64,000 nt of DNA from Camillea tinctor (Eukaryota > Ascomycota > Sordariomycetes > Xylariales > Xylariaceae), in the NCBI GenBank assembly GCA_022578605.1, contig MU394054.1, positions 126,945 to 190,944 on the forward strand, written 5' to 3'. How positions within the stretch are numbered: position 1 is the stretch's first letter; each line of letters opens with the position of its first letter. Shown piece by piece: positions 1 through 11,649 of this stretch. A program made the translations under genes and the position numbers. The notes under the pieces were generated by a model. That model was not told the DNA's origin. It was given only the letters and a program-made list of their open reading frames with translations, and ran no database searches.

Positions 1-189
1 CAGCTGCCTGGGCCACTCCTAACCATTAAATAAACATTGTACCTGCAGCTAATGGTAACATCACCATCATTCCCACATCCATCATTCTAAGTTAACCTTG
101 GAATCTGGTGCAGTCGCCATCGTCTCTTCATACTCACACCGCTAGTAAAGCTCGAGATAGCTCCTGCATATTCATGCTGAACTAGTAAC

Positions 190-3100
190 ATGACCAGTGT
201 TGATCAACTAAGGCGGTCCCTCGAGGATTGCACCGAGCCTTACACCAGACACCCCTCAATCTCGACACGGCCATTGTCCGACGTAGAGTATAGGGATGCC
301 TTCAACATGTTGAAGAGTGGCGAACAATGGGAAACGTACAAGGAATTCATTTTCCCTCAACTATCTCAGCTGCTATCGTCATCTCCCTTCGACTCGCGTA
401 CCCATATCTCAGTGCTAGAGATCGGACCCGGACCGAAGAGCGTGCTTGGATCTCTACCCAGGGAGTTGAAACAAAAGATCAGTCGATACTCTGCATTTGA
501 GCCTAACCAATTGTTTGCAAAAGATTTGGAAAAATGGCTTCACTTCGCTGCAGTGCCGAACTCCCCATTTCCTTGTCTGGAGACCCCCCCTGATATCCGT
601 CAAGTACCATTCTCTCTCGCCGACACCAGCGCAAATAAGGAGAATGAAAAATACGATCTCATATTATTCTGCCACAGCATGTATGACATGAAGCCCCAGC
701 ACAAGTACATCACGCAGGCGCTACAGATGCTGGCTGATGGTGGAATGGTTGTGGTTTTCCACGACCGCGAAAGTCTACACATCAAAGGCTTGGTTAGCCA
801 TCGGACTGCCTATTTCCCGACTGGACTTGTTTCCGTCTCGTTAGATCCCAAATCCCTCGTGCTTTTCTCTGCTTTCCTTCTTGGATATGCGATCGAGGAT
901 GAAAACGGTAGAAGTGATCTCTTTTGCCATCCTGTTGATGGCCTATGGGTTATAGAATGTCACACACTTGGTCGTTACGGTCCATTTTTCGACCGATACT
1001 CACCCACATTCACCTTTAGCTCACCCAACATCATGGTGACCTTCACAAAGAATGCGACCTCGTTGAAGGAGCTGACGCCGCGCTTGCCCTTGGTGATGGA
1101 GGAAATGGAAGTGAAAAATCGGGAGGCTCGCCTCCACCATCCCGCATCTATTGTCAGACCGACAAATATCAAACACGTCCAAGAATGTGTTACATGGGCA
1201 GCTCGGAACAATGTTAGCTTGACTGTTGTTGGTGGGGGCCATAGTGGTCATTGTCTCTGGCCGAACGTCGTTGCGGTCGACATGAGTGCATTTAATCAAA
1301 TCCACGTTCTGAAGAATGGACATAGTGAAGCTGATCCTGGTCCCTTGGTTATTGTTGAAGCAGGCTGCAACAACGGAGATATTATCCGCAAGACTATGGC
1401 AGAGGGTCTGACTGTGCCTCTAGGATCTTGCTCTAACGTAGGTGCAGGCCAGTGGCTACAAGGTGGCATTGGGCACTTGGCTAGGCTATATGGCCTCACG
1501 TCTGATGCCATTGTCGGTGTTGTGATGGTCCAGCCTAGTTGTGGCAGTATCATCTACCATGGCCAAGTGCCAAGAGAATACCGGCCGCCCAGGTTTGAGC
1601 GCTCAGAGGACAAAGATCTACTATGGGCGATCAAAGGTGGCGGTACCAACTTCGGCATTGTGATCAGCGTAACCTTTAAAGCTTACCCTGCTCTAAACTA
1701 TTACGTCCGGAACTGGATTATTCCGGCAGATGGTTTTTTGGGTCAAGAACACAAACTATTGAAGAACTTTGACGAATTGGTGGCCAAAGAGCTCCCTCGT
1801 AACTGTTCTTCTGACGCGTATCTGCACTGGATTAATGGCAAACTACATCTTGGTGTGGCTATGTATGGATGTTCTACAGCTGGTATTTTCTCTAAAATCC
1901 CTACACACACATTGATAAGTACAATTTTTGGACCTGAATGCCAACTCAGGTTCGAAAGGACACACATGAATGGTATCGATTTGTTGGAGACCGAGAAATC
2001 AATGCCCATCATGCCTTCCTTGCAGAAGCATGAAACGACCTCTTCATTCAAGCGGTGTTTATTCTTAAAAGACATCGGCAAAGAGGACGTTGCTACCGCC
2101 CTGAAGTTAGCCATTAAGTCCAGACCCTCGCAACTCTGCTATCTTCATTTACTACAAGGTGGGGGGGCTGTTGGCGACATAGCATCTAATGCTTCTGCTT
2201 TTGGTTGTCGAGACTGGGATTTTGCTTGTGTCGTCACCGGTGTATGGGTCAATCAAGGATATGATCCCAAAGTCTCCCGGGATGCTGCAAAGGCTGTGAA
2301 CTGGGTTTACAAAGTTTGCAGCAATTTGTTACCCCTGAGTAGCGGAGTTTATGCAGCTGATCTTGGACCAGACCCGCGAGATGCCGCATTAGCAGTTAAG
2401 GCTTTTGGACCAAACCAGCTACGACTGGTTCTTGCTAAAGGCTCGATTGACATAAAGAATACGTTCGCTTATGCTTGCCCACTCCCGAAAATACCTGTCA
2501 AACAAAGGCTCATTGTTCTTGTCACTGGTGAACACGGTGTTGGAAAAGATTATTGTGCTGGCATATGGGTATCTGTATTTACCACACACACTGACCCAAA
2601 GATCACTGCTCGCTCAGTCAGCATCAGTGATGAGACTAAACGAGAATATGCTACGGCTACCGGGGCTGACCTGAACCGGTTACTTTCCAAGCGTTCTTAC
2701 AAGGAGAAACATCGGCCAGCATTGACTAAATTTTTTCAAGACCAACTGAAGCAACGACCTCGGCTACTTGAGGAGCATTTTCTGAATGTAGTGCGTGGCG
2801 CTGTCGATGTGGACGTGCTGCTGATTACCGGAATGAAGGATGAGGCGCCAGTCGCAGCGTTCTCCCATCTGGTGCCAGACTCCAGATTAATCGAAGTTCG
2901 TGTTGAGGCCAGTGAAGAGACACGACAGATTCGCCGAGGACAACAAGGACGCCACAAGCATGGTGGTGGTAACAGTGATAACAACAACCAGAATGATGGA
3001 CCAAATCCAACATCCTTGCACCACCACCCGGATTTCATTTTCGACAATAATGCCAAGGGAGGTAAGAAGGCAAAAATGTTCGCGACAGAGCGTCTACTTT

Positions 3101-3699
3101 TCTTCTTCTCAGAAGATTTGCAAATGCTGCCAGATATGGTGCGTTTGGTACCCGACTTTCCACGCCCAGGTATCAACTTCCGCGATGTGCTCAGCATTGC
3201 CCAGCAGGATCGCGCGATGGATGCATGTCTATATTCAATGATCGAATACTTGACCTGCGATTGGGAGGATATCAGTGTAGTAGTTGGTTGCGAGGCGAGT
3301 GGTTTTATCTTTGCGTCACCGGCGGCTGATCACCTTCACGTTCCCTTGGCTATCATTCGCAAAGCTGGCAAGATTCCCCCGCCTACCATTTCCATCACCA
3401 AGCCCCCCTCACACATTTCATCTGTAGCATCCAGTGATAAAGAGGAAGAGAGTATTGAGATGGGCCGAGATGTGATCCCCCCCGGTGGGTTGGTTTGGAT
3501 CGTGGATGATGTGCTTGCCACCGGCACGACTCTTTGCGCAGTGCTTCAGCTATTGGTACATAAAGCGGGTATCAGTATGGAGAGAATCCTCGTCAGTGTC
3601 GTAGCGGAGTTTCCTGTTCACCGTGGCCGACAATTGTTGCGCCAGCGTGGCTTTGGTAGGGTTCGTGTTCAGAGCCTTTTGGTCTTCGACGGTGCTTAG
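190..3699 (+). CDS. Four-module fusion: methyltransferase / BBE-type FAD oxidase / PMK-like kinase / APRT-like phosphoribosyltransferase
   Basis: Single uninterrupted ORF of 1169 aa. Residues ~1-285 resemble a class I SAM methyltransferase (motif I VLEIGPG at 75-81, YDLILF at 165-170). Residues ~320-505 are a PCMH-type FAD domain (VVGGGHSG at 346-353, then an AGCNNGD strand and a GGIGHLARLYG segment). The region to ~775 ends in a BBE-like tail with FGPNQLRL and KNTFAYACPL. Residues ~783-925 hold a P-loop TGEHGVGKDY at 789-798, followed by a pattern (EYATATGADLNRLL, YKEKHRP) that resembles animal-type phosphomevalonate kinase. Residues ~984-1169 resemble adenine phosphoribosyltransferase (PDFPRPGINFRD at 988-999, IRKAGK at 1056-1061, PRPP loop VDDVLATGTT at 1105-1114). 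A His/Asn/Gly-rich linker at 933-970 separates the last two. No intron is needed. The domain calls are family knowledge; the joint function (perhaps modification of a nucleobase or small metabolite) is unknown. No biosynthetic neighbours flank it. Confidence 0.85.
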   Translation: MTSVDQLRRSLEDCTEPYTRHPSISTRPLSDVEYRDAFNMLKSGEQWETYKEFIFPQLSQLLSSSPFDSRTHISVLEIGPGPKSVLGSLPRELKQKISRYSAFEPNQLFAKDLEKWLHFAAVPNSPFPCLETPPDIRQVPFSLADTSANKENEKYDLILFCHSMYDMKPQHKYITQALQMLADGGMVVVFHDRESLHIKGLVSHRTAYFPTGLVSVSLDPKSLVLFSAFLLGYAIEDENGRSDLFCHPVDGLWVIECHTLGRYGPFFDRYSPTFTFSSPNIMVTFTKNATSLKELTPRLPLVMEEMEVKNREARLHHPASIVRPTNIKHVQECVTWAARNNVSLTVVGGGHSGHCLWPNVVAVDMSAFNQIHVLKNGHSEADPGPLVIVEAGCNNGDIIRKTMAEGLTVPLGSCSNVGAGQWLQGGIGHLARLYGLTSDAIVGVVMVQPSCGSIIYHGQVPREYRPPRFERSEDKDLLWAIKGGGTNFGIVISVTFKAYPALNYYVRNWIIPADGFLGQEHKLLKNFDELVAKELPRNCSSDAYLHWINGKLHLGVAMYGCSTAGIFSKIPTHTLISTIFGPECQLRFERTHMNGIDLLETEKSMPIMPSLQKHETTSSFKRCLFLKDIGKEDVATALKLAIKSRPSQLCYLHLLQGGGAVGDIASNASAFGCRDWDFACVVTGVWVNQGYDPKVSRDAAKAVNWVYKVCSNLLPLSSGVYAADLGPDPRDAALAVKAFGPNQLRLVLAKGSIDIKNTFAYACPLPKIPVKQRLIVLVTGEHGVGKDYCAGIWVSVFTTHTDPKITARSVSISDETKREYATATGADLNRLLSKRSYKEKHRPALTKFFQDQLKQRPRLLEEHFLNVVRGAVDVDVLLITGMKDEAPVAAFSHLVPDSRLIEVRVEASEETRQIRRGQQGRHKHGGGNSDNNNQNDGPNPTSLHHHPDFIFDNNAKGGKKAKMFATERLLFFFSEDLQMLPDMVRLVPDFPRPGINFRDVLSIAQQDRAMDACLYSMIEYLTCDWEDISVVVGCEASGFIFASPAADHLHVPLAIIRKAGKIPPPTISITKPPSHISSVASSDKEEESIEMGRDVIPPGGLVWIVDDVLATGTTLCAVLQLLVHKAGISMERILVSVVAEFPVHRGRQLLRQRGFGRVRVQSLLVFDGA

Positions 3700-6600
3700 G
3701 AAAAGAAGGTGAGGATCTTGATTATCTCACAGCTAGGAATAGGTTCATGTGCACCAAAGTTTCTTAGGTTGAGAAAAGGGAAAGGAACTTTCGTAATGTA
3801 GATTAGGAAAAAAAGAAAGCTTCACGTCTCAAGATAGTTAGGACGTTACATGGTATTCACGACCTTACTCTGAGGACGTTACCATTATAATCTGTAATTG
3901 TACTTTGCCTCTGAAGAAGGAAACCAAATCTGCACCATCTTTTCATTGCTACCGTAAGTTAATCTCTAATAGTATAGTTGTAGTGACAGTCGTGCCTAAT
4001 GATATCACTATGCCCCCTTCTCTTATAATTTCTATTGTTCATAACTACTTAGGTATGTAACCTCAATTCAGTTGATACAGACCTCTTATATCTATCAAGT
4101 CTTATCAAAGAAACATTACAAGTTAACTGCTAGTACCTATGGTGCATATTAAAGAAATAATAATGCACAAACCATCCTTCAACAAAGTCCCAGAGCTGTG
4201 AACATTACGTTTTCAGTTATATCACATCCCTTCATCTCTTGCTCCCCCCTAACCACCAAATCCCAGAGCGCGTGATAAAAACGCACATGAAGTCTAGAGA
4301 AGCTTTTCTTTTTTTTTCTTGATGAGGCGTCATGTTTCATTGGATATAGGTTAACCACATTTGAAACGTTGCACTGTCATTTTTAGCTTTTCCTTCGCCC
4401 TCGCTGCATAAGAGCTAATAACCGAGCCTATATCTATAGGTTCTTTCCGCGGACATGACGATTTCATTATCTTGAGGGGGGAAACTCGCCACATTGTCTC
4501 TCAGGTGACCCATGACATCTCGTCGTATTCGATCAAGTGGGGTAGATGAACATGTACGAGACCAAATTGGTATTTACCTTTTGCTTTCCTTTTTTTCCAA
4601 GATACGTGGATTTGCCACCGTTGCCTCATCGGCATAAGCCACCGAATAGAAGATAATTGAATAGGCTGTTGGCATAGGTAGGTAGTCATTTGTTGCAGCG
4701 CAACGGAATCTGGGGCGGGGATATTCAGGGGGCGATAGCACGAATAAACAGAGACATACTGATGGTATAACCTATGAGGCATGGTTGCAGATCCCCAGGA
4801 TTTAAAAACCAGCTTCATACCATATAATTGGTCTAAAAATAGTTATTTGCCCCTCATGTTGGTCAATATGTCGTGCGCTTTACCCCCCTTGAGATGCAGT
4901 GAGTCGAGCTACATTCATCTGGGTTATTAGATAGTAATGCTCTGAATATGAGACAAGTTGTATGAGTATACATATCACTTGTCATTATACTGTGTCATGT
5001 TTCACAGTCCCTCTTCCCATGGTTTTCACTGTAGAACTAGTTGGAGATAGCTTGTGACAGTCTAACAAAGCTGTTCAAGAAAGTAATATGGTTATAGATC
5101 ACGATACCATATACCCTATATGAGTCTTAGTGGTAACAGAAAACCTATCTAGGTATATAATTCTTCTAAAATTCGCATATAAATGTGTATTATAAAACAT
5201 GATATGTATTCAACTAAGGTATCAAACTCGATTCCAGTTTCAAGATGAGATGTCTCGGATTGTCCCAATACTTAATTCTAGTCTCTGGCGCGACAACTCC
5301 ATGATTACCTAAGCGCATTCTAGGTGCCTCGTGACATATTTTAGCCTATTAAAAATAGACATAACATAAGACGATTATATTCAGGGGGTTGTCATCGTGA
5401 GTCTGCCACCAAGCTACATCCCGGCGAAGCTTCGAAATACATTAAGCCCTATTGGTTCTCTTTTATCCTCAATTACCAAGGAGCTCATCCATGATGCTTT
5501 GATAGGTCCCCTTTTCTCAGGGCAGTTGGACACTTCTTCAGGATTGACAGGTCTGACTATGATCCTTGCTTACGATCAAGGCGAGCTCACCGGTCTCGTC
5601 TACGACATGCAACGATAACCAACGGTTACATAACCCCAGTTCAGCCTTGCCTGCTAGGTCTGGCTCGGGTATCTGCTAAGCGCTACGAATGAGGTATGCA
5701 GGATGCGAGGCGATCATATCCCGGACGAGGCTGTCGTGTGAAGCTATGGATGACCGAAATGGGTTGATCTCGCCACCGAGCCCGGACTCCTATCCCCGAT
5801 TGAGCTGATACTACTCGCATAGGTGATTACATGTGATAAGTAGTGATACTAAAGAGATTTTTTTTTGGCAATCCATTCGTCTACGATAGGTATCTCGAGG
5901 CTCGACTTAATATCGCAGTGCCGCAGTTGCCATCAATGCCACCTTATGACACCAATAAGATGTCACTACCAAAGCTCACAACAGCGCGCACAGCATATAT
6001 AAGCGACCCTGTCATTTCATGAATACCGGCAGTGAAAAAGACCACCTGCATGCATATATAGATGCATACTAGCATCCCTTTAAGATAATTCTATTCCATA
6101 TCTAGAGCTGTGTCACTAACAACCCTGTAGTCATGAAGTAACATGAAGTATCACGGACGGCACCTAGGTAGCATTTTCTCTCTCTTGCCTCACTCTAGAT
6201 ACATAAGAAAATCCAAATCAGGATCGTCTGGCTCCACAAAAAAAGCAAAAGGTCGAGATGGTAGAAATGCTCCGAAGAATATCCAAACTAGTGCATGTCG
6301 CCCAGAGCATATCGTGTTGTGGCTCGTCTCGATGGAGATAAGTAAGTTAAATATCCCGATGCACTAACGACAAGGTGTGCGTAGTATGCATTTGAGATTT
6401 TCCGTATGTACCTAGGTTGGTAATAAAAGCGGATTCATTTATACCAAAGGAGAAGGGAGGAGAAGAGAAGGGGGGGAGCATACGTTCTGCAGTGTGAATA
6501 TAGTGAATATATGTATCTATCTCCATTTGCAGCTCCCCCTCCTCCCCCCTTCTCCCCTAAATCGTGGTCTGCTTATATAATTACCTTGGTACTTACACAC

Positions 6601-9600
6601 GTCTACAGTCTGCTTATATACCTCTTTATAGACTACATATTGACATGCGCAAGAGCAACAATACCTAACAGCATCACAAACTATCAGTTGCTTCTTAAAA
6701 TTGAAGGACGAAGAGAAAAGGGAGAGAAAAATAGATCGGTACGCAATAAGTAAATAGCATAGCAACCTATCTTCCTCGCCTTTTGGTTGCTTTTATATTT
6801 CGCGAACCCGAGCTACCCGTAGCGAGCGGTTGCTCTTTGCTCGGCAGATTCATGCAGGATGCCTTACCTTGCTACATTTTCAACCTACCAGGCGAGTGAG
6901 ACGGAAATTGATGCATACAGCACAGGGAGATAAGCGAGATTCATGAGGAGGATTTGCTAGTAAACAATGAGATGACAGAGTCGTTGCCGCTCTTTTATTG
7001 TTATTATTCTCGCGCTATCGCCATAAACTTGGTGTTGTTATTTGTTGTTCATACGACCGTACGTACTACGTACGACTTTTAACATACGATTATGGGGTTC
7101 ATATATGAATTACTTACATAGCCACCTAGTGGGTTTTATTGAGTTTTACGTACGCCTTTTCCGAAAAGATAACGAAGCGATGTTTCTATCGGTTGTCTCT
7201 CTTTTTCTTCGCTTATAAGTAATAATAAAATTGGGAGGACAAGAAAAGTGAGGCGAACAACATATTTGCGTCTTTTTTGAACCGGACTTTTAACAATTGG
7301 TATCGACTAATCTGTCAATCAATCCTTTGCTGTATTACTATAGGTTCGGATCTAACCAGCCAAATTCGATCGGCTATCACAACGGCGCCTTCGGGTTTAG
7401 CTTGGGTCGGCACATATCTAGGTTAGCCGTATGTATGTATCAAATGTATGGTCATGTAGTATTGACAAGACTATAGGTGGTAGAGCCCAGAGCTTAGACA
7501 CGGCCCTAGGGGGTCATGTGATCTTCTCTCACTGCTCGGCATCTTTGCTTTCTTTTACGGAGTACAGTTACTTACTAGTTGTAGGTATTATTAGTCAATA
7601 CGGAGTACAGACGTGTTTTTATCCCTCAAATCCTACCATCTCACCTCACTTACACAGTATAGTACCCAACTTATCTGTCTCGAGCTGCATACCTCACAGC
7701 ATGTATGTACCTTGCCAACTTGGCCCCCCTTTTTTTTTCAAACTCCATCCCTGCACCAACCTGCATCAGCCGCGATCTTGTCAGGCTCAGGTTGGGTTGG
7801 ACAACCTTAGATTTGGACCCATGCAAAGAGACATTTTCTCCTACAGCTGGTAGCTATGGAATTGTGCACCTACACATCCAGCCCTCCCGCCTCGTTGTCA
7901 AAGTATGTAAGGAGCTTTACTAGAGTACCTAGGTAGCTATTCATGTACGTAACCCCTGCAGGAAATAGTTGCAGTACGTACCTCAATATTTAAGTTTGGT
8001 ACGTAGTATTTTCGGGTTTATTCAGACCAATGAGGAGCCCCTTTTCTTCCTTTTTACTCCCAACCCAAAGGTAACTGATGATGATGAAGCAAGCTAGAAT
8101 TCCTAGTTTCTCCAAGAACCCTTCTTATCGTTTGATTGTCAAGCCTAAATTGGGCTAATGAAGCAACCAAAGGTGATGCAAGTCAAATGTAAGTAGGTAT
8201 GCGTCAGAGAATCCGATATGCCATCCTGCCTTAACCACCACATAACCATATACCTACTTACATTACTTACATGGCATTTCGGCTAACTAGCGCCCTCTCC
8301 TCCCTCCACTCTGAACAACGAATACTTACATATGTACGTACACACGTACGTACATACACACATACGCACATGCGTACCTGGAATCTCTTACCAAATAGTA
8401 GCTGACGGATCTATCTCCGCCCTCATGAAACTCGCACGATGTGATCAATAATCAAGTCAGGCTTTGTAGCCCTGGGAGGGTGATTAGGAATAGCCTCAAC
8501 AACACGGCTCTTCGGGTTATCCGTATATCACCACCTACACCGTAAGCCCTGGCCGATATCAAAAGATAGAATTAGGAGAAGAAAGAAAGCCCGCAAATGC
8601 CCAGCCCTCGCATCACGAAAAAGGGGACAAAAGAGAAAAAAACGCTTATCTCAACCCTTCCATCTTTCCCAAAGCCTCCCAGAGCTAATTCTCTGCAACC
8701 ACGGCACAGCCCGTCTCTATCCCAACAAAACCCTTTCCCACCGAACAACAAATAAAAAGCCTAACAACAGCCCCTCAAACCGAAAGTTAGAAAAAAGAAA
8801 AAGAGGAATGGCAGATATCATTCGCCAACTATTTACTACACATCTTACATACCTGCTTTTTTTACCTACGTACCTAGACAACATACATCCCCTTCTCGTC
8901 CACATGCTACACACACACACACGACGCAATGCATTGCATTGCATGCATGCATCGTAAATCTTCCCAAAGGGGGAGGGGGGGGAAGAAAGCTTCTAGACCC
9001 CTCCCGTACCGAAGCCTTTGAAACTATATTCTTCTCCCTTCTTATAGCTCCCTCCGACTCCCTTCGATGTAATGGAGAGTACCTCATATGCAAACTATTA
9101 CGTAGATAACTCTTTCTTTCTTCTCATTCCCGAGTACGTCGGGCAAAAAAAAAAGGCGTGTCCCTATGTATAATAGGGTTGTATGCATGCATGTTGAAGA
9201 AGGGGGCTAGAAAAGGGAAAGAAAGGAAAAAGTAAAAAAAGTACATGTGAATGCCAAGATAATATGCTTTTGAAACCTACATCCGGGTACTACCTAGAGG
9301 TAGGGCAAGGCGAGGCAAGGGAAGGTAAGGCATCCGGGATATGAAGTAACCCACGTAAAGTATAGCCTAACTTTAAGGTGGTATTCAAATGCGGTAGTAG
9401 TAATCATAAATGACCTCGTACTACCAACTAAAAGTAACAATAATATCAGCGTATGATAATTGTATGTAGATGCATATATATATATGTATATGTACGTATA
9501 TGTATATTGCTGTATTAACAGCCCCTCGACGGAGCCGACCTAGATATAATATATAATTCCTAACCGGTAAATGTTACATGTGCGTATATGTATATGTATA

Positions 9601-10458
9601 TAGTATAGCTATGTATAGATATTGTTGATATAAACTAAAAACGAACGACGCCAAGAAGAAACAAAACCAAATAAAGACAAATCCCAATAACCTCCTAAAT
9701 ACAATACTGATGCATGCACTAAAAGATAAAAGAGAGACGTTACAAAAAAAGGAAAAAACTTGTACAGGGTCATCGATCATTATTCATCATGAATTGAGAC
9801 CCCTAACTCCGAAGGAACCGTGACCGTGACAGCATGACAATAGTGACCCATGCCGCCTTGCCTAAAGGGTAACCTGGTATAGATCAGACAGAGAGGTATT
9901 TTAAAGAAGCAAGAGAAGAAAAAAAAACAGAAAGCGAGGTCATCCAAAAGAAGAAAAGAGAAAACGAGAATAGAAAAAAAGGTATAGCCTCTTTTATGAC
10001 CTCGCTTCCCCGGCGCCAACACCAAGTTTTCTTGTGCTCTTTATCCAATGTGTAAGCCCCCGCCAACCTTATTCTCATGCAAAAGAAAAAAACAATAATA
10101 GGGATCTAATGGAATGGGTATGTAGATAGGAGAGACATCATCATTGCCCCTCCAGTTCGCCATGTGATATGTTTTTTGTACATCGACAAGGGGTATTTCC
10201 GCCCAGTTATTTGACCAAAGCTTTTAAATAAAGTCCATGACATGGAAAAGGGGGTAATCAGAAGTAAAAGAAAAAACGAAATGAGAGAAACGCCGTCGCC
10301 ATGATATGCCACGCTTTATCGCGTCATGCCATGCCCAAATCGACAATAAATAGCAGAAAAATGTTAACAAAAGAAAGGGGGTTTTCACGAGCGTCGTGTA
10401 GAAAGGGGGGGGGGGAACGTTTCGTTGTTTCTCAAGGTGGAGAAACTGTCATCATATC
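3700..10458. other. 6.8 kb intergenic region, no supportable gene
   Basis: No ORF here resembles a protein family; the longest frames (5397-5618, 6143-6367 and 7431-7853) are low-information. The part from about 4880 to 5390 is AT-rich. From about 8330 the DNA is rich in TACGTACG and GCATGCAT palindromes. The last 1.5 kb before 10458 is A-rich and probably includes the 3'UTR of the minus-strand SprT gene. A short minus-strand frame at about 5680-5795 reads like protein, but it is bounded by stops and has no recognisable relative. Confidence 0.5.
8332..8376. repeat. TACGTACG / TACATACA simple repeat
   Basis: Alternating purine-pyrimidine sequence with repeated, self-complementary GTACGTAC units next to CATACACACATAC. 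Other palindromic runs lie close by, at 7055-7075 (CGTACGTACTACGTACG) and 8930-8952 (GCATTGCATTGCATGCATGC). Confidence 0.6.
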
Positions 10459-11649
10459 CTAATCCCAAATTACTTCCCGGTCCGAAAAACGTAAAGAAGG
10501 CGTAGGCCTCTCTAGTATGACGATATACCCAGGGGTTCCATCGTATAGCCATCGCACCTCGCACCCGCTAAAAACATGCTCATGAGGTGATGGTTTTGGC
10601 TTCTTGGTCTCGAAGTCGCTTAGTTCGGCTTCCATGTTACAGAGGTAGAGGAGATCGGGTCCGGCCCAGCTGTCGATGAGCTCGGCAATCTTTCGGAAGC
10701 CATGCGTGTGGCCACCGCATTCACTACTATGGAACCCGCAGTAGATGAAGAGGTAGCTGTGGATAAGTTCATGGATAAAGGTAGATATGAGGAGGCGCCT
10801 GTTGTATTTCTTATTTTTCAAGATCTGCTTCGAGAGGAATATTCTCGTTTCGTATCCATCGTTCTTAGGCGCCTTTCTCAACGCCGTAGTACCAATGAGG
10901 TTGCTAGGGAGTTCCTGCCATGCCCAGGTTACACGCCCCCTCAGCCTGCCGCGGAAGAAGATCTCGTTTGCTGCGTAGAATATGCCTTGGAGGGCATCGT
11001 CATCGATATCGAACTCAGCGCCGGATGACTTGGGGCATATGAGACTTCGCAGGATCCTCTCATGCTGTGAAAGCCGGCCCCGTCGTCGATGGTCTGCGAG
11101 GTCTCTCTCCACCAGCTTAGCTGCCTCCTCGTGGTCCTTATCTCTAGTTTGCGCGCCATGACTGACATCTTGAGATTCGGTTGCGTCTCGCACTTTCAAG
11201 TACTGGATGGGAATATCAGGTTGTGCTGGGGTCTCAAAGTAAGTGGGCGTCGATACCGGTTCGTGTAGCATAGATTGGTCGTATCTAAAAGATCCCGAGT
11301 CGATGGCCGGCACCGACTTGGCCGCCTCCTTGATGACGAAGAAAGCCGGGGCCAGGTTCTGATCAAGCATGCCGGTTTCGTATTCATCGGGATAATCGGT
11401 GAGTCGCGGACGTTTCCACTGGGGCAGTACGTCGTAGCTCTCCCGTATATCGAAACGCTTATGATAGCTCAGACGACGCTTCCTCCGCTCGGCATATCGG
11501 CGGTAATCACGATCCCTATCGACGACCAGAGAAGAGTCGCTCGAGGAACGCGACATCTCAGCCCCTCCAATATACCAGCTAGCCATGATACATTGCTCTC
11601 GATACAAGTTGTGGACAATATCAGATGGTAAAAGTTGATGAGGGCACAC
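10459..11649 (-). CDS. SprT-like domain zinc metalloprotease
   Basis: Predicted protein of 396 aa if translation starts at 11649. The N-terminal half is charged and probably disordered. From about residue 215 it matches the SprT-like family: a helix with FYAANEIFF, the WAWQELP strand, the zinc-binding HExxH motif as HELIHS at 293-298, and a further histidine cluster in GGHTHGF at 323-328 that would supply the third ligand. SprT/Spartan-type proteins are zinc proteases linked to DNA-protein crosslink repair, but many fungal members have no tested role. The true start is uncertain: Met22 (codon at 11586) has a better context (ATGGCT), and Met32 (11556) is also possible. There is no intron, and the SprT core is complete, with the three zinc-ligand histidines. 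Codons are ordinary. It stands alone, with long UTR-like DNA on both sides. Confidence 0.85.
   Translation of the reverse strand: MCPHQLLPSDIVHNLYREQCIMASWYIGGAEMSRSSSDSSLVVDRDRDYRRYAERRKRRLSYHKRFDIRESYDVLPQWKRPRLTDYPDEYETGMLDQNLAPAFFVIKEAAKSVPAIDSGSFRYDQSMLHEPVSTPTYFETPAQPDIPIQYLKVRDATESQDVSHGAQTRDKDHEEAAKLVERDLADHRRRGRLSQHERILRSLICPKSSGAEFDIDDDALQGIFYAANEIFFRGRLRGRVTWAWQELPSNLIGTTALRKAPKNDGYETRIFLSKQILKNKKYNRRLLISTFIHELIHSYLFIYCGFHSSECGGHTHGFRKIAELIDSWAGPDLLYLCNMEAELSDFETKKPKPSPHEHVFSGCEVRWLYDGTPGYIVILERPTPSLRFSDREVIWD

Noticed and set aside
190..2577. Idea that the FAD domain is hispidin-3-hydroxylase serving the luciferase homologue
   Set aside because: The FAD domain is BBE/PCMH type, not a PHBH-type monooxygenase, and the two genes lie nearly 60 kb apart.
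7431..7853. 140-codon frame in the 3.7-10.5 kb desert
   Set aside because: Ser/His/Leu mix without domain, overlapping equally open frames; probably chance.
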